A stretch of DNA of 64,000 bases from Castor canadensis (lineage: Eukaryota; Chordata; Mammalia; Rodentia; Castoridae). Shown one piece after another: positions 55,009 through 64,000 of this stretch. A program made the position numbers and the translations under genes. The number at the start of each line of letters is the position of its first letter. Position 1 is the first letter of the stretch. Where the stretch lies: positions 29,177,501-29,241,500 of the forward strand of contig NC_133389.1 of NCBI RefSeq assembly GCF_047511655.1. The letters are read 5' to 3'. The notes under the pieces are model-generated. The model was not told the origin of the DNA. It saw only the letters and a list, made by a program, of their open reading frames with translations, and did no database searches.

Positions 55009-55190
55009 CAGACTTAAATGTTATTTTTATGGTTGGCTTTGTAAATGTTAACAATTCCAGTTGGTGTGTGTAATGGCTGGTACTAGCACTGCCAGTTGAT
55101 GAAGTGCAGGAATCTTATAGTACATTGTATATTTTATATAGCATTTTTGTATACTTGAAGGTGATAGGCTTTTTTTTTTTTTTCTTTTAG

Positions 55191-55665
55191 AATATGGTTT
55201 CTAGTTTTAGGGTTTCTGAACTACAAGTATTACTAGGCTTTGCTGGACGGAATAAAAGTGGACGCAAGCATGACCTCCTGATGAGGGCGCTGCATTTGTT
55301 GAAGAGTGGCTGCAGCCCTGCGGTTCAGATTAAAATCCGAGAATTGTATAGACGCCGATACCCACGGACTCTGGAAGGACTTTCTGATTTATCCACAATC
55401 AAATCATCAGTTTTCAATTTGGATGGTAGTTCCTCACCTGTAGAGCCCGACTTGGCCGTGGCTGGAATCCACTCGTTGCCTTCTACTTCAGTTACTCCTC
55501 ACTCACCGTCATCTCCTGTTGGTTCTGTGCTGCTTCAAGATACTAAGCCCACATTTGAGATGCAGCAGCCATCTCCTCCAATTCCTCCTGTCCATCCTGA
55601 TGTGCAGTTAAAAAACCTGCCCTTTTATGATATCCTTGACGTTCTCATCAAGCCCACCAGTTTAG
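55191..55665 (+). CDS. PIAS2: PIAS2 coding exon 2 (SAP domain)
   Basis: PIAS2 (PIASx) is a nuclear SUMO E3 ligase and transcriptional co-regulator of nuclear receptors and STATs. This exon codes residues 9-166, from NMVSSFRVSELQ to DVLIKPTSL. It holds the SAP DNA-binding domain (about residues 11-45, GRNKSGRKHDLLMRALHLL), the LQVLL motif (LxxLL class, residues 19-23), a Ser/Pro-rich linker, and the start of the PINIT domain near residue 134. The acceptor is TTTTCTTTTAG ending at 55190 and the donor is TTTAG/GTAAGT after 55665, leaving one base (G) that joins TT of exon 3 to make Val. Reading through the donor gives only GKC and a stop, so the isolated 160-codon frame is not a separate gene. 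Confidence 0.97.
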
Positions 55666-55924
55666 GTAAGTGTTAAGAGAAATCAGCTTTTCTCTGGATG
55701 AGAGAGAAAATAAAACAGAAACCTTCAACTATTGACTGGTAATTTGCTGTTAATGCTATAAAATTGAGGCGTTAATGCTAAATGTTTAAACATACAGGGA
55801 AAAAAATATTGGTGACCACAGCTGAAACCTAATAAAACTGTTACTTTTTCTATTTGAGTGTTCTTTTTCACAGCCTTTTTATTGTGGTAAAGTATATATA
55901 ATACAAAGTTTATAATCTTGGCTG

Positions 55925-56212
55925 TTATTTTTGGTGCTGGAGTTTGAACCCAGTGTTCTCCTGGGTTCTGACTCCTCAACTTTTTCTTTTGGCTGTACTG
56001 GAGCTTGAACTCAGGGCCCCATGCTTGCTAAGCAGGTGCTCTACCACTTGCTTAGCAACTTGAGCAACTCTGTTAGCCTTTTTAGTGTTGGGTATTTTTG
56101 ACATAGGGTCCCTCTTAACTATTTGCCTGCACTGGCCTCCAACAGTGATCCTCCTGATCTCTGCCTCCTGACTAGCTAGGATTACAGGCATGTACCGGGC
56201 TTGACTCCTTGA
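55925..56212 (-). repeat. ID fragment and B1-ID SINE in intron 2
   Basis: ID scrap 55930-55965 (GGTGCTGGAGTTTGAACCCA) and composite 55988-56205 (GGCTGTACTGGAGCTTGAAC), with a local repeat of 'CCACTTGCTTAGCAACTTGA'. Confidence 0.82.
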
Positions 56213-56500
56213 CATTTATTAAATGGATTTTAATCCAGGATGAAATGTCATCTTGTTACATTTTGACAGTACAGTATAGTGTTTTAGAATAAGTAATAAT
56301 TAAATGCTTAAAATTAAAAGTAACTCATTTGGACGACTTTATCCATAATTCCAAGATTAATGCAATTTAGTATAATGTTTCATTTTAGAATTTTAGCATT
56401 TCAGAATTTGGCAGGCATGTTATCAGAACTACTTGGTTACTGCAGGTGCTTAGATCCTTGGATTTGTTACTGAAGTACTGCCTTTATTTTCCCTCCCCAG

Positions 56501-56585
56501 TTCAAAGCAGTATTCAGCGATTTCAAGAGAAGTTTTTTATTTTTGCTTTGACACCTCAACAAGTTAGAGAGATATGCATATCAAG
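56501..56585 (+). CDS. PIAS2: PIAS2 coding exon 3 (PINIT domain)
   Basis: Codes VQSSIQRFQEKFFIFALTPQ and QVREICIS, residues 167-194 plus two bases of an Arg codon. Acceptor CCCTCCCCAG ends at 56500; donor TCAAG/GTAAGA follows 56585. It forms part of the PINIT fold, which helps E3 activity and substrate choice. Confidence 0.97.
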
Positions 56586-56623
56586 GTAAGAGGAATGTTT
56601 GGCTGTGCTTCTCCATGAATGCT

Positions 56624-56984
56624 GTATAATAGTCTGCTAGGGCTGCCATAACAAAATACCACACATTGGATTGTTTAAACAGAATTTTATTTCACAAAAT
56701 TCTGGATTCCAAGATACAGTGTTGAGAAATTTGACTTTTTCTGGGGCCTTTCTTTTTGGCTGGCCCTTTTTTGTGCATCATCACATGGCCTTTTTGCTAT
56801 GCTAGTGCATTCTTGGTGTCTTTTTCTCTTCCTGTGACTCCAGCCTTACTGTATTAGGGACCCACCCTTAAGATCTTCTTTAACCTTAGTTGCCCCTGGA
56901 AAGGCCTATTTCCAAATAGAGTCACATTGGAGGTTAGAGTTTCAACATGATGAATTTTGGGAGTACACAGTTCAGACTATAACA
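56624..56984 (-). mobile_element. MLT1-type MaLR solo LTR (reverse)
   Basis: TATAATAGTCTGCTAGGGCT, GCCATAACAAAATACCACAC, TCACATGGCCTTTTTGCTAT, GGACCCACCCTTAAGATCTT and CAGTTCAGACTATAACA follow an MLT1 LTR end to end in reverse. It starts about 40 bases after PIAS2 exon 3. No retroviral genes are attached. Confidence 0.82.
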
Positions 56985-57069
56985 GTTTGACTTTCTCCTT
57001 AAGTAAGGGGTGTATACTTTGATTAAGATTAGTCAAATAGTTAATAAATGCTGTGTACTAGAAGAAAAT

Positions 57070-57398
57070 CGACGGTACTGTTTGCTAGGCAGGTGCTCTG
57101 CCACTTGAGCCACTCTTCTAGCCTTTTTTTGTGTTGGGTATTTTCCAGACAGGGTCTCAAGAACTGTTTGCCGAGGCTGGCTTTGAACCATGATGAGCCT
57201 CCTGATCAGCTAGGATTGTAGGCATGAGCCACCAGTGCCTGGCTGAAAATCATAACTTTTGAAAATATGTCAGAATGGCTTTTAAATTATTTTAGCCACA
57301 TTTGACAATAATTTTTTTTCTGGTGCTGGGAGTTGAACCCTGGATCTTTTGCATGGTAGATGAATATTCCTACTACTGAGCTATGTTCCCAACCTGGC
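57070..57398 (-). repeat. B1-ID and ID SINEs
   Basis: Composite 57080-57243 (TTTGCTAGGCAGGTGCTCTG, 5' part missing) and ID 57315-57395 (GGTGCTGGGAGTTGAACCCT). Confidence 0.82.
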
Positions 57399-57399
57399 A

Positions 57400-57920
57400 G
57401 TAATATTTCAAATGAAAATTTTATCCCAAATACAGCAATGTAAAAATGAATATGGAATAACAGCCTAAAGATAGGGTAACAATAAATTTTATCATTTGAT
57501 GAAGTGTTCATTGGTATTGCAAGGTATCATATGAAAAGAGCCAATTCAGTAATGACTGATGAGCTGATTTTTGGGAGGTAGGAGATCGCCATTAATCTTG
57601 GTGGTTGCAGAAAACTTCTGGGACATTTTGTGGCTTTTGAAGGAATGAGCTTGGAGTAAATAAATTTAAAGATACATATTTCAAGATGTGTTTTTAAAGT
57701 GAAGAGTGTTTTTTGCGTAGTCTGACCTTGAACTCTGCTATATTCCTGATATCTACCTCCTGAGTAGCTGAGACTGCATCCACTGCTAATGAATTTTTAA
57801 CATGATAACTCAAATTTAATTCCTTAGTATAAAAAATCCTAGTCTATATACTGATATTCTTGGTTGTATCAGTATTTAAATAAGGCCCCTGTATTACTTT
57901 TGATTTTTATGTCTCCTAAG
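57400..57920. other. PIAS2 intron 3 non-coding stretch
   Basis: Only a short B1-like scrap near 57715-57790 (CCTCCTGAGTAGCTGAGACT) is visible; otherwise unassigned. Confidence 0.35.
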
Positions 57921-57924
57921 GTTT

Positions 57925-58148
57925 GCTATCTATCTATCTATCTATCTATCTATTTATTTATTTATAGTACTAAAGTTTGAACTCAGGGCCTACATCTTGA
58001 GTCACTCCACCAGCTCTTTTTTTGTGATGGGTTTTTTCAAGATAGGGTCTCCTGAACTATTTGTCCAGGCCAGCTTTGAACCTTGATCTTCTCATCTCTG
58101 CCTCCTGAGTAGCTATGATTGTAGGTGTGAGCCACTGATACCCGGCTC
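57925..58148 (-). repeat. (CTAT)n microsatellite and B1-ID SINE
   Basis: Seven TCTA units (57926-57953) grade into TTTA units and then a minus-strand SINE (AAAGTTTGAACTCAGGGCCT to GTGAGCCACTGATACCCGGC). Confidence 0.87.
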
Positions 58149-58169
58149 TCCCAAGTTTTTTTAACCTCT

Positions 58170-59400
58170 ATATTTTGAGGAAATTTTGATTTAAAGAAAA
58201 ATTGTAAAAACAGTATGTAATGCCCTTCATTTACCTTCCCTTAGTGGCAGCAGCTTGCCTAACCATTGTATAATCCTCAAAACTAATCATATTCTGAAGA
58301 TGGATGGTGGTAGTTCTCTTAACTATAAACTTGGCACAGTACCATTAATTAAATCACAAACACTTCACATTTCAGCAGTTTTTCTGCTAATGGACTTGTG
58401 TTCCTGGATCCAATTCCAAATCACATGTAATTGTGAATTCATCCTAGTCTTCTTTCAGTCGGTGATGATTTCTTAGCTTTTCTTTGTCTGTTAGGACTTT
58501 TGAACTTTTTGAAGAGTAGAGGCCAGCTATTTTCTACAGTACCCCTCAGTTCAGATGTGTTTGATATTTTATCGTGATTAAATTGAAATGACCTTCCCTT
58601 AGTGGCAGAAGAGTGTCTCCAGTTACATGGTCTTCTCAGAGTGTATCATTTCGGGGTGTACATAATATCGATATACCTTATTTTTGATCATGTTAACCTT
58701 GGTCATATGGTTCGGGTACTGTCTGCCAGATTTTTGCACTGTAAACTTACTGCATTTGCTTGTGAGTTTTCTTTTTTTAACTCAGGGCCTACATCTTGAG
58801 TCACTTCACCAGCCCTTTTTTGTGACTTTTTTTTTGAACTATTTACCCAGGGCTGGCTTTGAACCTTGATCCTCCTTATCTCTGCTTCTTAAGTAGCTAG
58901 GATCTCAGGCATGAGCTACTGGCACCTGGCTTGCTTGTGGATCTTGTTTTCAATAAAACACTCATGTTGCAGCAGTGATTTTTGGTTGTCCTTATTTATT
59001 TTTTTATTTTTTACATTGGGGCTATTTTTCTGTAAGAAAAAGCTGTCCCTTTATTTATTCGTTTATGTATTTGTGTAAGTGTGGTTTCATTGGTATACTG
59101 TGGGTTATAATCCAGTGTTACAGAAATTTATATCGTGGCTCAAATTGTTCTACCTTTCATTATTGGGAGTTCTTTCAGATTGACTTCTATACTCTCTTGA
59201 TATTTCTCTCCCTCACAAATCCACTTTAGATTTACTTCTTCACTTTCTTGTGCTACAAGATGCTCCAGGCTTATCTTGTATTTTTTTTTTTTTTTTAGAA
59301 TTGGTCACTTCTCCATGGGACCCTCTTTCCTCTTGTAATCATAGCATGGTTTTTCAAAAAAGAGAGGGAAAAATGGTTATTTGACTCTAGCATATTATAT
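58170..59400 (-). mobile_element. L1M (L1ME/L1M4-type) 3' UTR, long
   Basis: Antisense landmarks in order: CCATTGTATAATCCTCAAAA, GCAGTTTTTCTGCTAATGGA, ACTTTTTGAAGAGTAGAGGC, GGTACTGTCTGCCAGATTTT, GGGTTATAATCCAGTGTTAC and CAAGATGCTCCAGGCTTATC. It continues on both sides of a SINE at 58770-58932. Confidence 0.78.
58770..58932 (-). repeat. B1-ID SINE in L1
   Basis: AACTCAGGGCCTACATCTTG to GAGCTACTGGCACCTGGC. Confidence 0.85.
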
Positions 59401-59454
59401 ATTCTGAATTTGCATGATTACTTCTTATGGTGTCATTTAAGTGTGCCTATCTCC

Positions 59455-59635
59455 ATGGTTCTCAGACTTTGCGTATTAGTCAATTGAGAATCCTTTAAAA
59501 ATCCAACCTAAATACTGAGGTTTTAGCTCATGAATTAAATTAGTATCTCTAAGGATTGAAATCCAATTCACTGATTTTTAAGGCTCCCTGTATTTTTGCA
59601 GTGTGCAGCAAATTTGGGAACCGCTATTGGGCATC
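59455..59635. mobile_element. MER5-like hAT MITE
   Basis: GGTTCTCAGACTTTGCGTAT at one end and AGTGTGCAGCAAATTTGGGA plus ACCGC at the other form imperfect inverted ends, with a MER5-type middle (CTTTAAAAATCCAACCTAAA). Confidence 0.6.
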
Positions 59636-59754
59636 TAGTGTCTCCTGTTTGCACGTTGCAATAGTAAGGTCTAGGTTTGAGGCTTGAATATATTCAGGCT
59701 TGGGTTTTTCCAGTGGGGTCAGCTCTCTTTTGGTTTCACCACCACTTCCTTTTT

Positions 59755-59975
59755 TTGTTTCTTTTCTTTTTTTGGGGGGTGGGGTGGGACTTGGGTTTAA
59801 ACACAGGGCTTTGTGCTTGCAAAGCAGGCCACACCTGTACTCTTTTTACTCTGGTTAGTTTGGAGATGGGATCTTGCTAAGTATTTGTCTTAGTTGGTCT
59901 TGAACTGCAATCCTACTGATCTCAGTATTCCCAAGAAGCTAGGATTATAGACATGAGCCACCAGCACCCGGTTTG
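59755..59975 (-). repeat. B1-ID SINE
   Basis: GGACTTGGGTTTAAACACAG to CATGAGCCACCAGCACCCGG. Confidence 0.83.
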
Positions 59976-60124
59976 AAATGTATCTTAATTTGAGTGAGTG
60001 GAATGATACGGGTTGCATAGAAGAGGTCAGTATTATCTAGGATATTGGAGTAGTTTGAAGAAATACTTGAGAATGATAGAGGCAAGGAAAATAGAGGGAT
60101 CAGAGGAAACAATAGCAGCCAGCT

Positions 60125-60275
60125 GCCCACACTTGTTAAGTATATCTTAAATCCAGGCACTTTACTTGTATTATTCACATGTGTTATGGTCACAATAACT
60201 TGATGAGGTAGATGTAATAGTTTTCCATCTTGAACAAATGTAGAAACCAAGGTTCAGAAAGGTTAAGCAATTTGC
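60125..60275 (+). repeat. MIR
   Basis: GTTAAGTATATCTTAAATCC, CAATAACTTGATGAGGTAGA and GGTTCAGAAAGGTTAAGCAA. Confidence 0.68.
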
Positions 60276-60535
60276 TGGAGAGATGGCTCACAACTGTAAT
60301 CCCAGCTACTCAGGAAGCAGAGATAAAATTGAGGCCCAAGGCCACCCGTGCAAAAAAGTTCAAGTGATCCCATCTCAACAAACATGCTGGGCAGGATGGC
60401 ATGTGTGCCTGTGATCCTAGCTGGGTATGGGATGGAGGTCCACAGCCTAAGGCCTGGGCAAAAATGTGAGATTCTATCTGAAAAATGACATAAAGCAAAA
60501 AGGGCTAGAGGCGTGGCTCAAGTGGTAGAGCGAAG
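60275..60535 (+). repeat. B1-like SINE ending in an ID head
   Basis: GCTCACAACTGTAATCCCAG to GGGCTAGAGGCGTGGCTCAA; the 3' end of the ID part is missing. Confidence 0.75.
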
Positions 60536-60724
60536 TTGGTACTGTAGCTTGGGACTGTAGAGTTCAAGTTGATCACTGCTGTGCTTTACTGTCTTCTAGG
60601 GAACCTAGAGAATTGGAAGCAAGGTGAGGGCCAAATGTACTTTTTTAGATTTCTCAGGACAGGACTACTTTCTTAATGATCTTGTCTCTTACGAAGTCCA
60701 AGATTTAGGATAATGGTTACGTAT

Positions 60725-60885
60725 AATACTTCTTAAAATGTTATGTGCATGCATGTCACCTGGGGAGCTTGTTAAAATGCAGATTCCCGTTTTGTAGATC
60801 TAGTATGGGGCCTAGAATTCTGGATTTCTAATAAGTTTCTAAAATTCAGTAGTGCTGCTTCATTTGAGTCTGGACTCAGTTTTGA
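60725..60885. mobile_element. MER5-like hAT MITE
   Basis: ATGTCACCTGGGGAGCTTGT, TAAAATGCAGATTCCCGTTT and AGAATTCTGGATTTCTAATA follow MER5A. Confidence 0.65.
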
Positions 60886-61450
60886 ATAGGAAGGGTTTGG
60901 AGAGTTAGGTACCAAAGATATTTTATATGGGACTTTTTTCTCACCTAGAAATTATATGAGGTTCTGTATCTGTAATTGGATGCATAATTATGAAGTTGCT
61001 ATGGTATAGAGACATCGAGACTCTACGCACTGATTCTGTATTGAATCATTACAAAAACCGCCAGGTTGTACTGAAACCTTTAAGAATAAATGGTGAGTGG
61101 GACTTTATATTAAACAAACAAAAAAGTCTCTAAATGATTGGAGTATTCGACCAAGGTGAAGATCTACTAAGCATGCAGATTAATTTATTAAACTCCTTCA
61201 GAATCTAGGATGCTCCTTTTCATGTTAACCAAATTTGTTGTCTGTTGAAATAAGTACTGTATCATCAAAGTTCCTTTGAATTGAAAATACTTTAAAATTG
61301 CCATAAAGAATGATTAAAAGTTAAGTAGGGGTTATCAATGCAGTATTTTGACTAAGGCTTGTGCTATTGGTAGGCTAGTGTTCATCTTTTAAAGAGAAAG
61401 GATCAAATACATAAAATTTTTTTTTCCTGATGAGTGCTCCTGTGGAATTT
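60885..61450. other. PIAS2 intron 3 stretch, nothing recognised
   Basis: AT-rich; no exon, SINE or named repeat supported. Confidence 0.35.
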
Positions 61451-61668
61451 TTGTTGTTGTTTTTTGTGGTACTGGGACTTGAACTCAGTGCCTACATCTT
61501 GAGCCACTCCGCCAGCCCTTTTTTATTTTTTTTTTGCAAAGGGTTTATTTTGAGTTAGGGCCCCAAGCGACTATTTGCCCAGCCTGGCTTCGAACCATGA
61601 TCCTCCTCATCTCTCCATCCTGGGTAGCTAGGATTACAGGTGTGAGCCACTGATGCCTGGCTCATCCT
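61450..61668 (-). repeat. B1-ID SINE just upstream of PIAS2 exon 4
   Basis: GTGGTACTGGGACTTGAACT to GTGAGCCACTGATGCCTGGC; it ends about 50 bases before the exon. Confidence 0.87.
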
Positions 61669-61718
61669 GTGAAATCTTACTGTGCTTTCCTAACTTGTTT
61701 TCTTTCTCTCTTCAATAG

Positions 61719-61769
61719 GGATTTTTTGCCAGGTGGTAGAAGAGATTATACAGTCCAAGTTCAACTGAG
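61719..61769 (+). CDS. PIAS2: PIAS2 coding exon 4 (PINIT domain)
   Basis: Codes DFLPGGRRDYTVQVQL, residues 195-211, between two split Arg codons. Acceptor CTCTTCAATAG ends at 61718; donor CTGAG/GTAAGT follows 61769. At 51 bases it is a short exon, consistent with the PIAS2 protein sequence. Confidence 0.97.
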
Positions 61770-61897
61770 GTAAGTTTGAAATTTTGTTACTGTAATTTTG
61801 TATTTGCTAACTGTGCACATGGCCTTGAATTTTAAATCACATAAGAATGCTTGGATATACTATTTAAGATTTTTTTTTTTCCACTTTTTAAATACAG

Positions 61898-61988
61898 ACT
61901 TTGCCTGGCAGAGACAAGTTGCCCTCAAGAAGATAACTATCCCAATAGTTTGTGTATAAAAGTAAATGGGAAGCTGTTTCCTTTGCCT
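61898..61988 (+). CDS. PIAS2: PIAS2 coding exon 5 (PINIT domain)
   Basis: Codes the end of the split Arg, then LCLAETSCPQEDNYPNSLCI and KVNGKLFPLP, residues 212-242. Acceptor TTTTTAAATACAG ends at 61897; donor CCT/GTAAGT follows 61988, phase 0. The next residues in the family (GYAPPP) are not in the window. The rest of PINIT, the SP-RING catalytic domain and the SUMO-interaction motif therefore lie past the right edge. Confidence 0.97.
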
Positions 61989-64000
61989 GTAAGTTGCTTT
62001 TTATTAATCAGATTTTCTTGTAAGTTTAGCATAAATACAAGGTTTAGAAACAGTGACAATAGTTCTAGCATCCAGATTCAATACCGTTTTCCCCTAGTGG
62101 GAGAAATAAACAGCTGTTTTCAGGTCTGGGGGAGATGGAAAAGATAAGTTTAGAACATCTGGCTATATATTTCAGGGAAGTTCTGGAAGACTTGAGATCA
62201 TATCAAATAGTCAAACATGGGCACTGCAATATTTAGGGCAGCATGTTGGGGCTGACCAGAGGTCCAGAATTCCAACTGTGAGCCAGAAGAGTGCACTGAT
62301 ACTTGGATGGCAACCTGTTGTTTAATAGTGAAGTAATATATGGACTTCAATACCTGGAATACATAATATGGTGAATAAATCTTTGGTCAAGTCTTAAAAT
62401 AGCATTTAAATTGTTAAACTCTGCTGTGTAGTAGTTTCCACTGAGGCCTAGAATGCATTACTAAATTGGTGTAGTTGTGTAGAAGCCCAGTAAATTGATA
62501 ATAATAATATACAGCCTAGCCTGTTTGTCAAGCTTTACAAAGTAGAGCTATATTTAAGTAAAGCGCTGTGAGAACAGTGATCCTACTAATATGCCAAGTT
62601 GCCATTTCAGCAAAAAGTACTTTCTGCTATTGAGGATATAGGCAAGCTGTTTAGCATCCCCTACTGAGCATGAGACTTGGGTCTGAAATGAATATGTGAG
62701 CAGTAGCTGTGAGCAGCTGGGCAAGTTAGACCAGTGTAATAGGACTCTAGTTTCTCTCAGAGCCAAGTGCTTATAATTGAGTTCCAAAGTGAAGACAGTC
62801 CATTGCTCAGGCTGACCCCTGTAGCCAAACCTTTTCATAACTGGTAAGAGTCTTGTTCATGTCCTGTGGACTTAGAAATCTGAGAAATACTTGTCCTATG
62901 ATTTTTATAGCGCTTGAGCACCACTATGTCAGTGAGTGACTCTTAGAGAACCTGTAAGACTGAAGTGTGAAGATCTGAATCAAAGGAAGACGCTCTACTT
63001 AGAACTGAAGGATAACAGTGGTTGGCTGGATGTGTAGCAAAGGAAGCCTGGCAAAATCACAGATTATATAGAATCAGTCTGTGTATACTGTGTACAACCT
63101 TTTCATACCCATTTTTCTCTGATGAGGACATTCTAGTATTCCTTTGACTTTGATTCTCATTACCACTTACATCTACTATCCTTGAAGAAATATACACCAA
63201 CCTTATTGGTATCTATAGATTCACCCTTGAAGACCTACCCAGTATTGCTATGTGACTGTGCCAGTGATGATAGGCTATGTGTAAAAGACGTGAGGTTCTG
63301 CCTAAACTCTTTGGCATTGCTACAGAAAATGCGGTGACTGCACATGTGCATACACATAAGTTCCACAAAACTTCCAAATGGACCAGCAGTGTCATGTTTT
63401 GGGGTGGTATCTTCATGAATGAGTTCTGCAGCACCACTGTGGTAGCCCTGAATTTGTCGTTCATCTAGTCCATTTGAGGAAAGAAAATGAAGACAATTGG
63501 CACTTACTCTGTTAAATTGTTAGGCAGAAAATCAGTGCTGGTTTCTGCCATAAAGCACCAAGTAACCCTTGAGTACTTACACTGGGCTGTTTGTGAACAT
63601 ACTGGCTACCACATAATGCGTCCTTTGTCTGCTGAGCCTGGCACTTAACCTTGAGCCAGGGGCAGCTGTGAAAGAGAAGAAGAAATATAGAGCATTGGGA
63701 AAAGGCAGTGCGAATAGAACCATATCTGACTCGGATAGAACTGTCCTAATGAAAATCAAACATCAGCTTTTCTGAAGAAGCTTTTCACCTCAACCTCATG
63801 AAGTCTTATGGAACAATAGATAAATTTACATACAACTGATGGAAAGCTGCTTAAGCCACCTGTTGATCCACAGTTGCAGTTCATTAGGATAATGAGCTAT
63901 AGAATATTAGCATGAAGCTGGATTGTGAGGTTTATGAGCACTGTGAGGATGCTACAGTCTCTGAAGAAAAAAGCTTGCATTGACTCCATAGGAGTTACAC
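61989..64000. other. PIAS2 intron 5 (partial), SINE-free
   Basis: No SINE and no further exon were seen in 2 kb. The stretch 63200-63980 has text that looks like a degraded coding sequence (FHKTSKWTSSVMFWGGIF, 63360-63410; LMKSYGTIDKFTYN, 63795-63840), broken by many stops. Its source was not identified. Confidence 0.4.

Larger units (their letters stand above)
29954..55190 (+). other. PIAS2 intron 1 (25.2 kb)
   Basis: Donor GTGAGC at 29954, acceptor TTTTCTTTTAG ending at 55190. The first 3.3 kb is almost free of SINEs; the rest is packed with minus-strand L1, three pogo-type DNA transposons near 38.4-43.0 kb and dozens of SINEs. No coding exon is recognised inside. Confidence 0.85.

Noticed and set aside
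55194-55676. Free-standing 160-codon gene
   Set aside because: It is PIAS2 exon 2 read past its donor; splice phases match exons 1 and 3 exactly.
1-64000. CRISPR arrays, operons, phage or bacterial defence systems
   Set aside because: The window is mammalian; repeats are SINE/LINE/LTR/DNA transposons, with no spaced direct-repeat array.

Overview
The window is mammalian nuclear DNA. It has split genes with GT-AG introns, two CpG-rich promoter regions, LINE-1, MIR, MaLR and Tigger remnants, and a very dense population of one SINE type. That SINE joins a 7SL/B1-like left part to an ID-like, tRNA-derived right part ending in an A-run. Together with B1-like and ID-like monomers it points to a rodent outside the mouse/rat lineage, possibly Castorimorpha (beaver/kangaroo-rat group). 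The species is inferred from the SINEs only. Gene order (ELOA2-like retrocopy, KATNAL2 on the opposite strand, then PIAS2) matches the arrangement I know from human 18q21.1.

Layout. 1-2340: GC-rich, intronless, ELOA2-like (Elongin A family) retrocopy on +, with its own GC box and TATA box, an in-frame stop and a truncated C-terminus. 2340-8240: AT-rich DNA with LTR scraps, an ancient repeat, a processed RPL6 pseudogene and SINEs. 8415-8465 (-): first coding exon of KATNAL2, flanked by CCAAT boxes. 9603-12828: an almost complete but dead Tigger1 DNA transposon with TA target duplications, carrying later SINE insertions. 12.9-28.6 kb: SINE clusters, L1 3' ends, MIRs, a U6 snRNA pseudogene, LTR remnants and a small tandem repeat. 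28.98-30.25 kb: CpG-island promoter of PIAS2 on +, with candidate 5' exon signals on - that could belong to a long KATNAL2 transcript. 29930-61988: PIAS2 coding exons 1-5 (residues 1-242), split by a 25.2 kb first intron full of minus-strand L1, pogo-type DNA transposons and SINEs. The rest of PIAS2 lies beyond the right edge.

How the genes relate. PIAS2 is a SUMO E3 ligase and transcriptional co-regulator. KATNAL2 is a katanin-like AAA ATPase acting on microtubules. They are transcribed divergently. The Elongin A-like retrocopy lies on the strand opposite KATNAL2, probably inside one of its introns. Nothing in the sequence suggests a shared pathway; the link is promoter and chromatin neighbourhood.

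Repeat boundaries were judged by eye and are usually good to about 10-20 bases. Exon boundaries of PIAS2 were fixed by reading frame and GT-AG sites and are exact within that logic.
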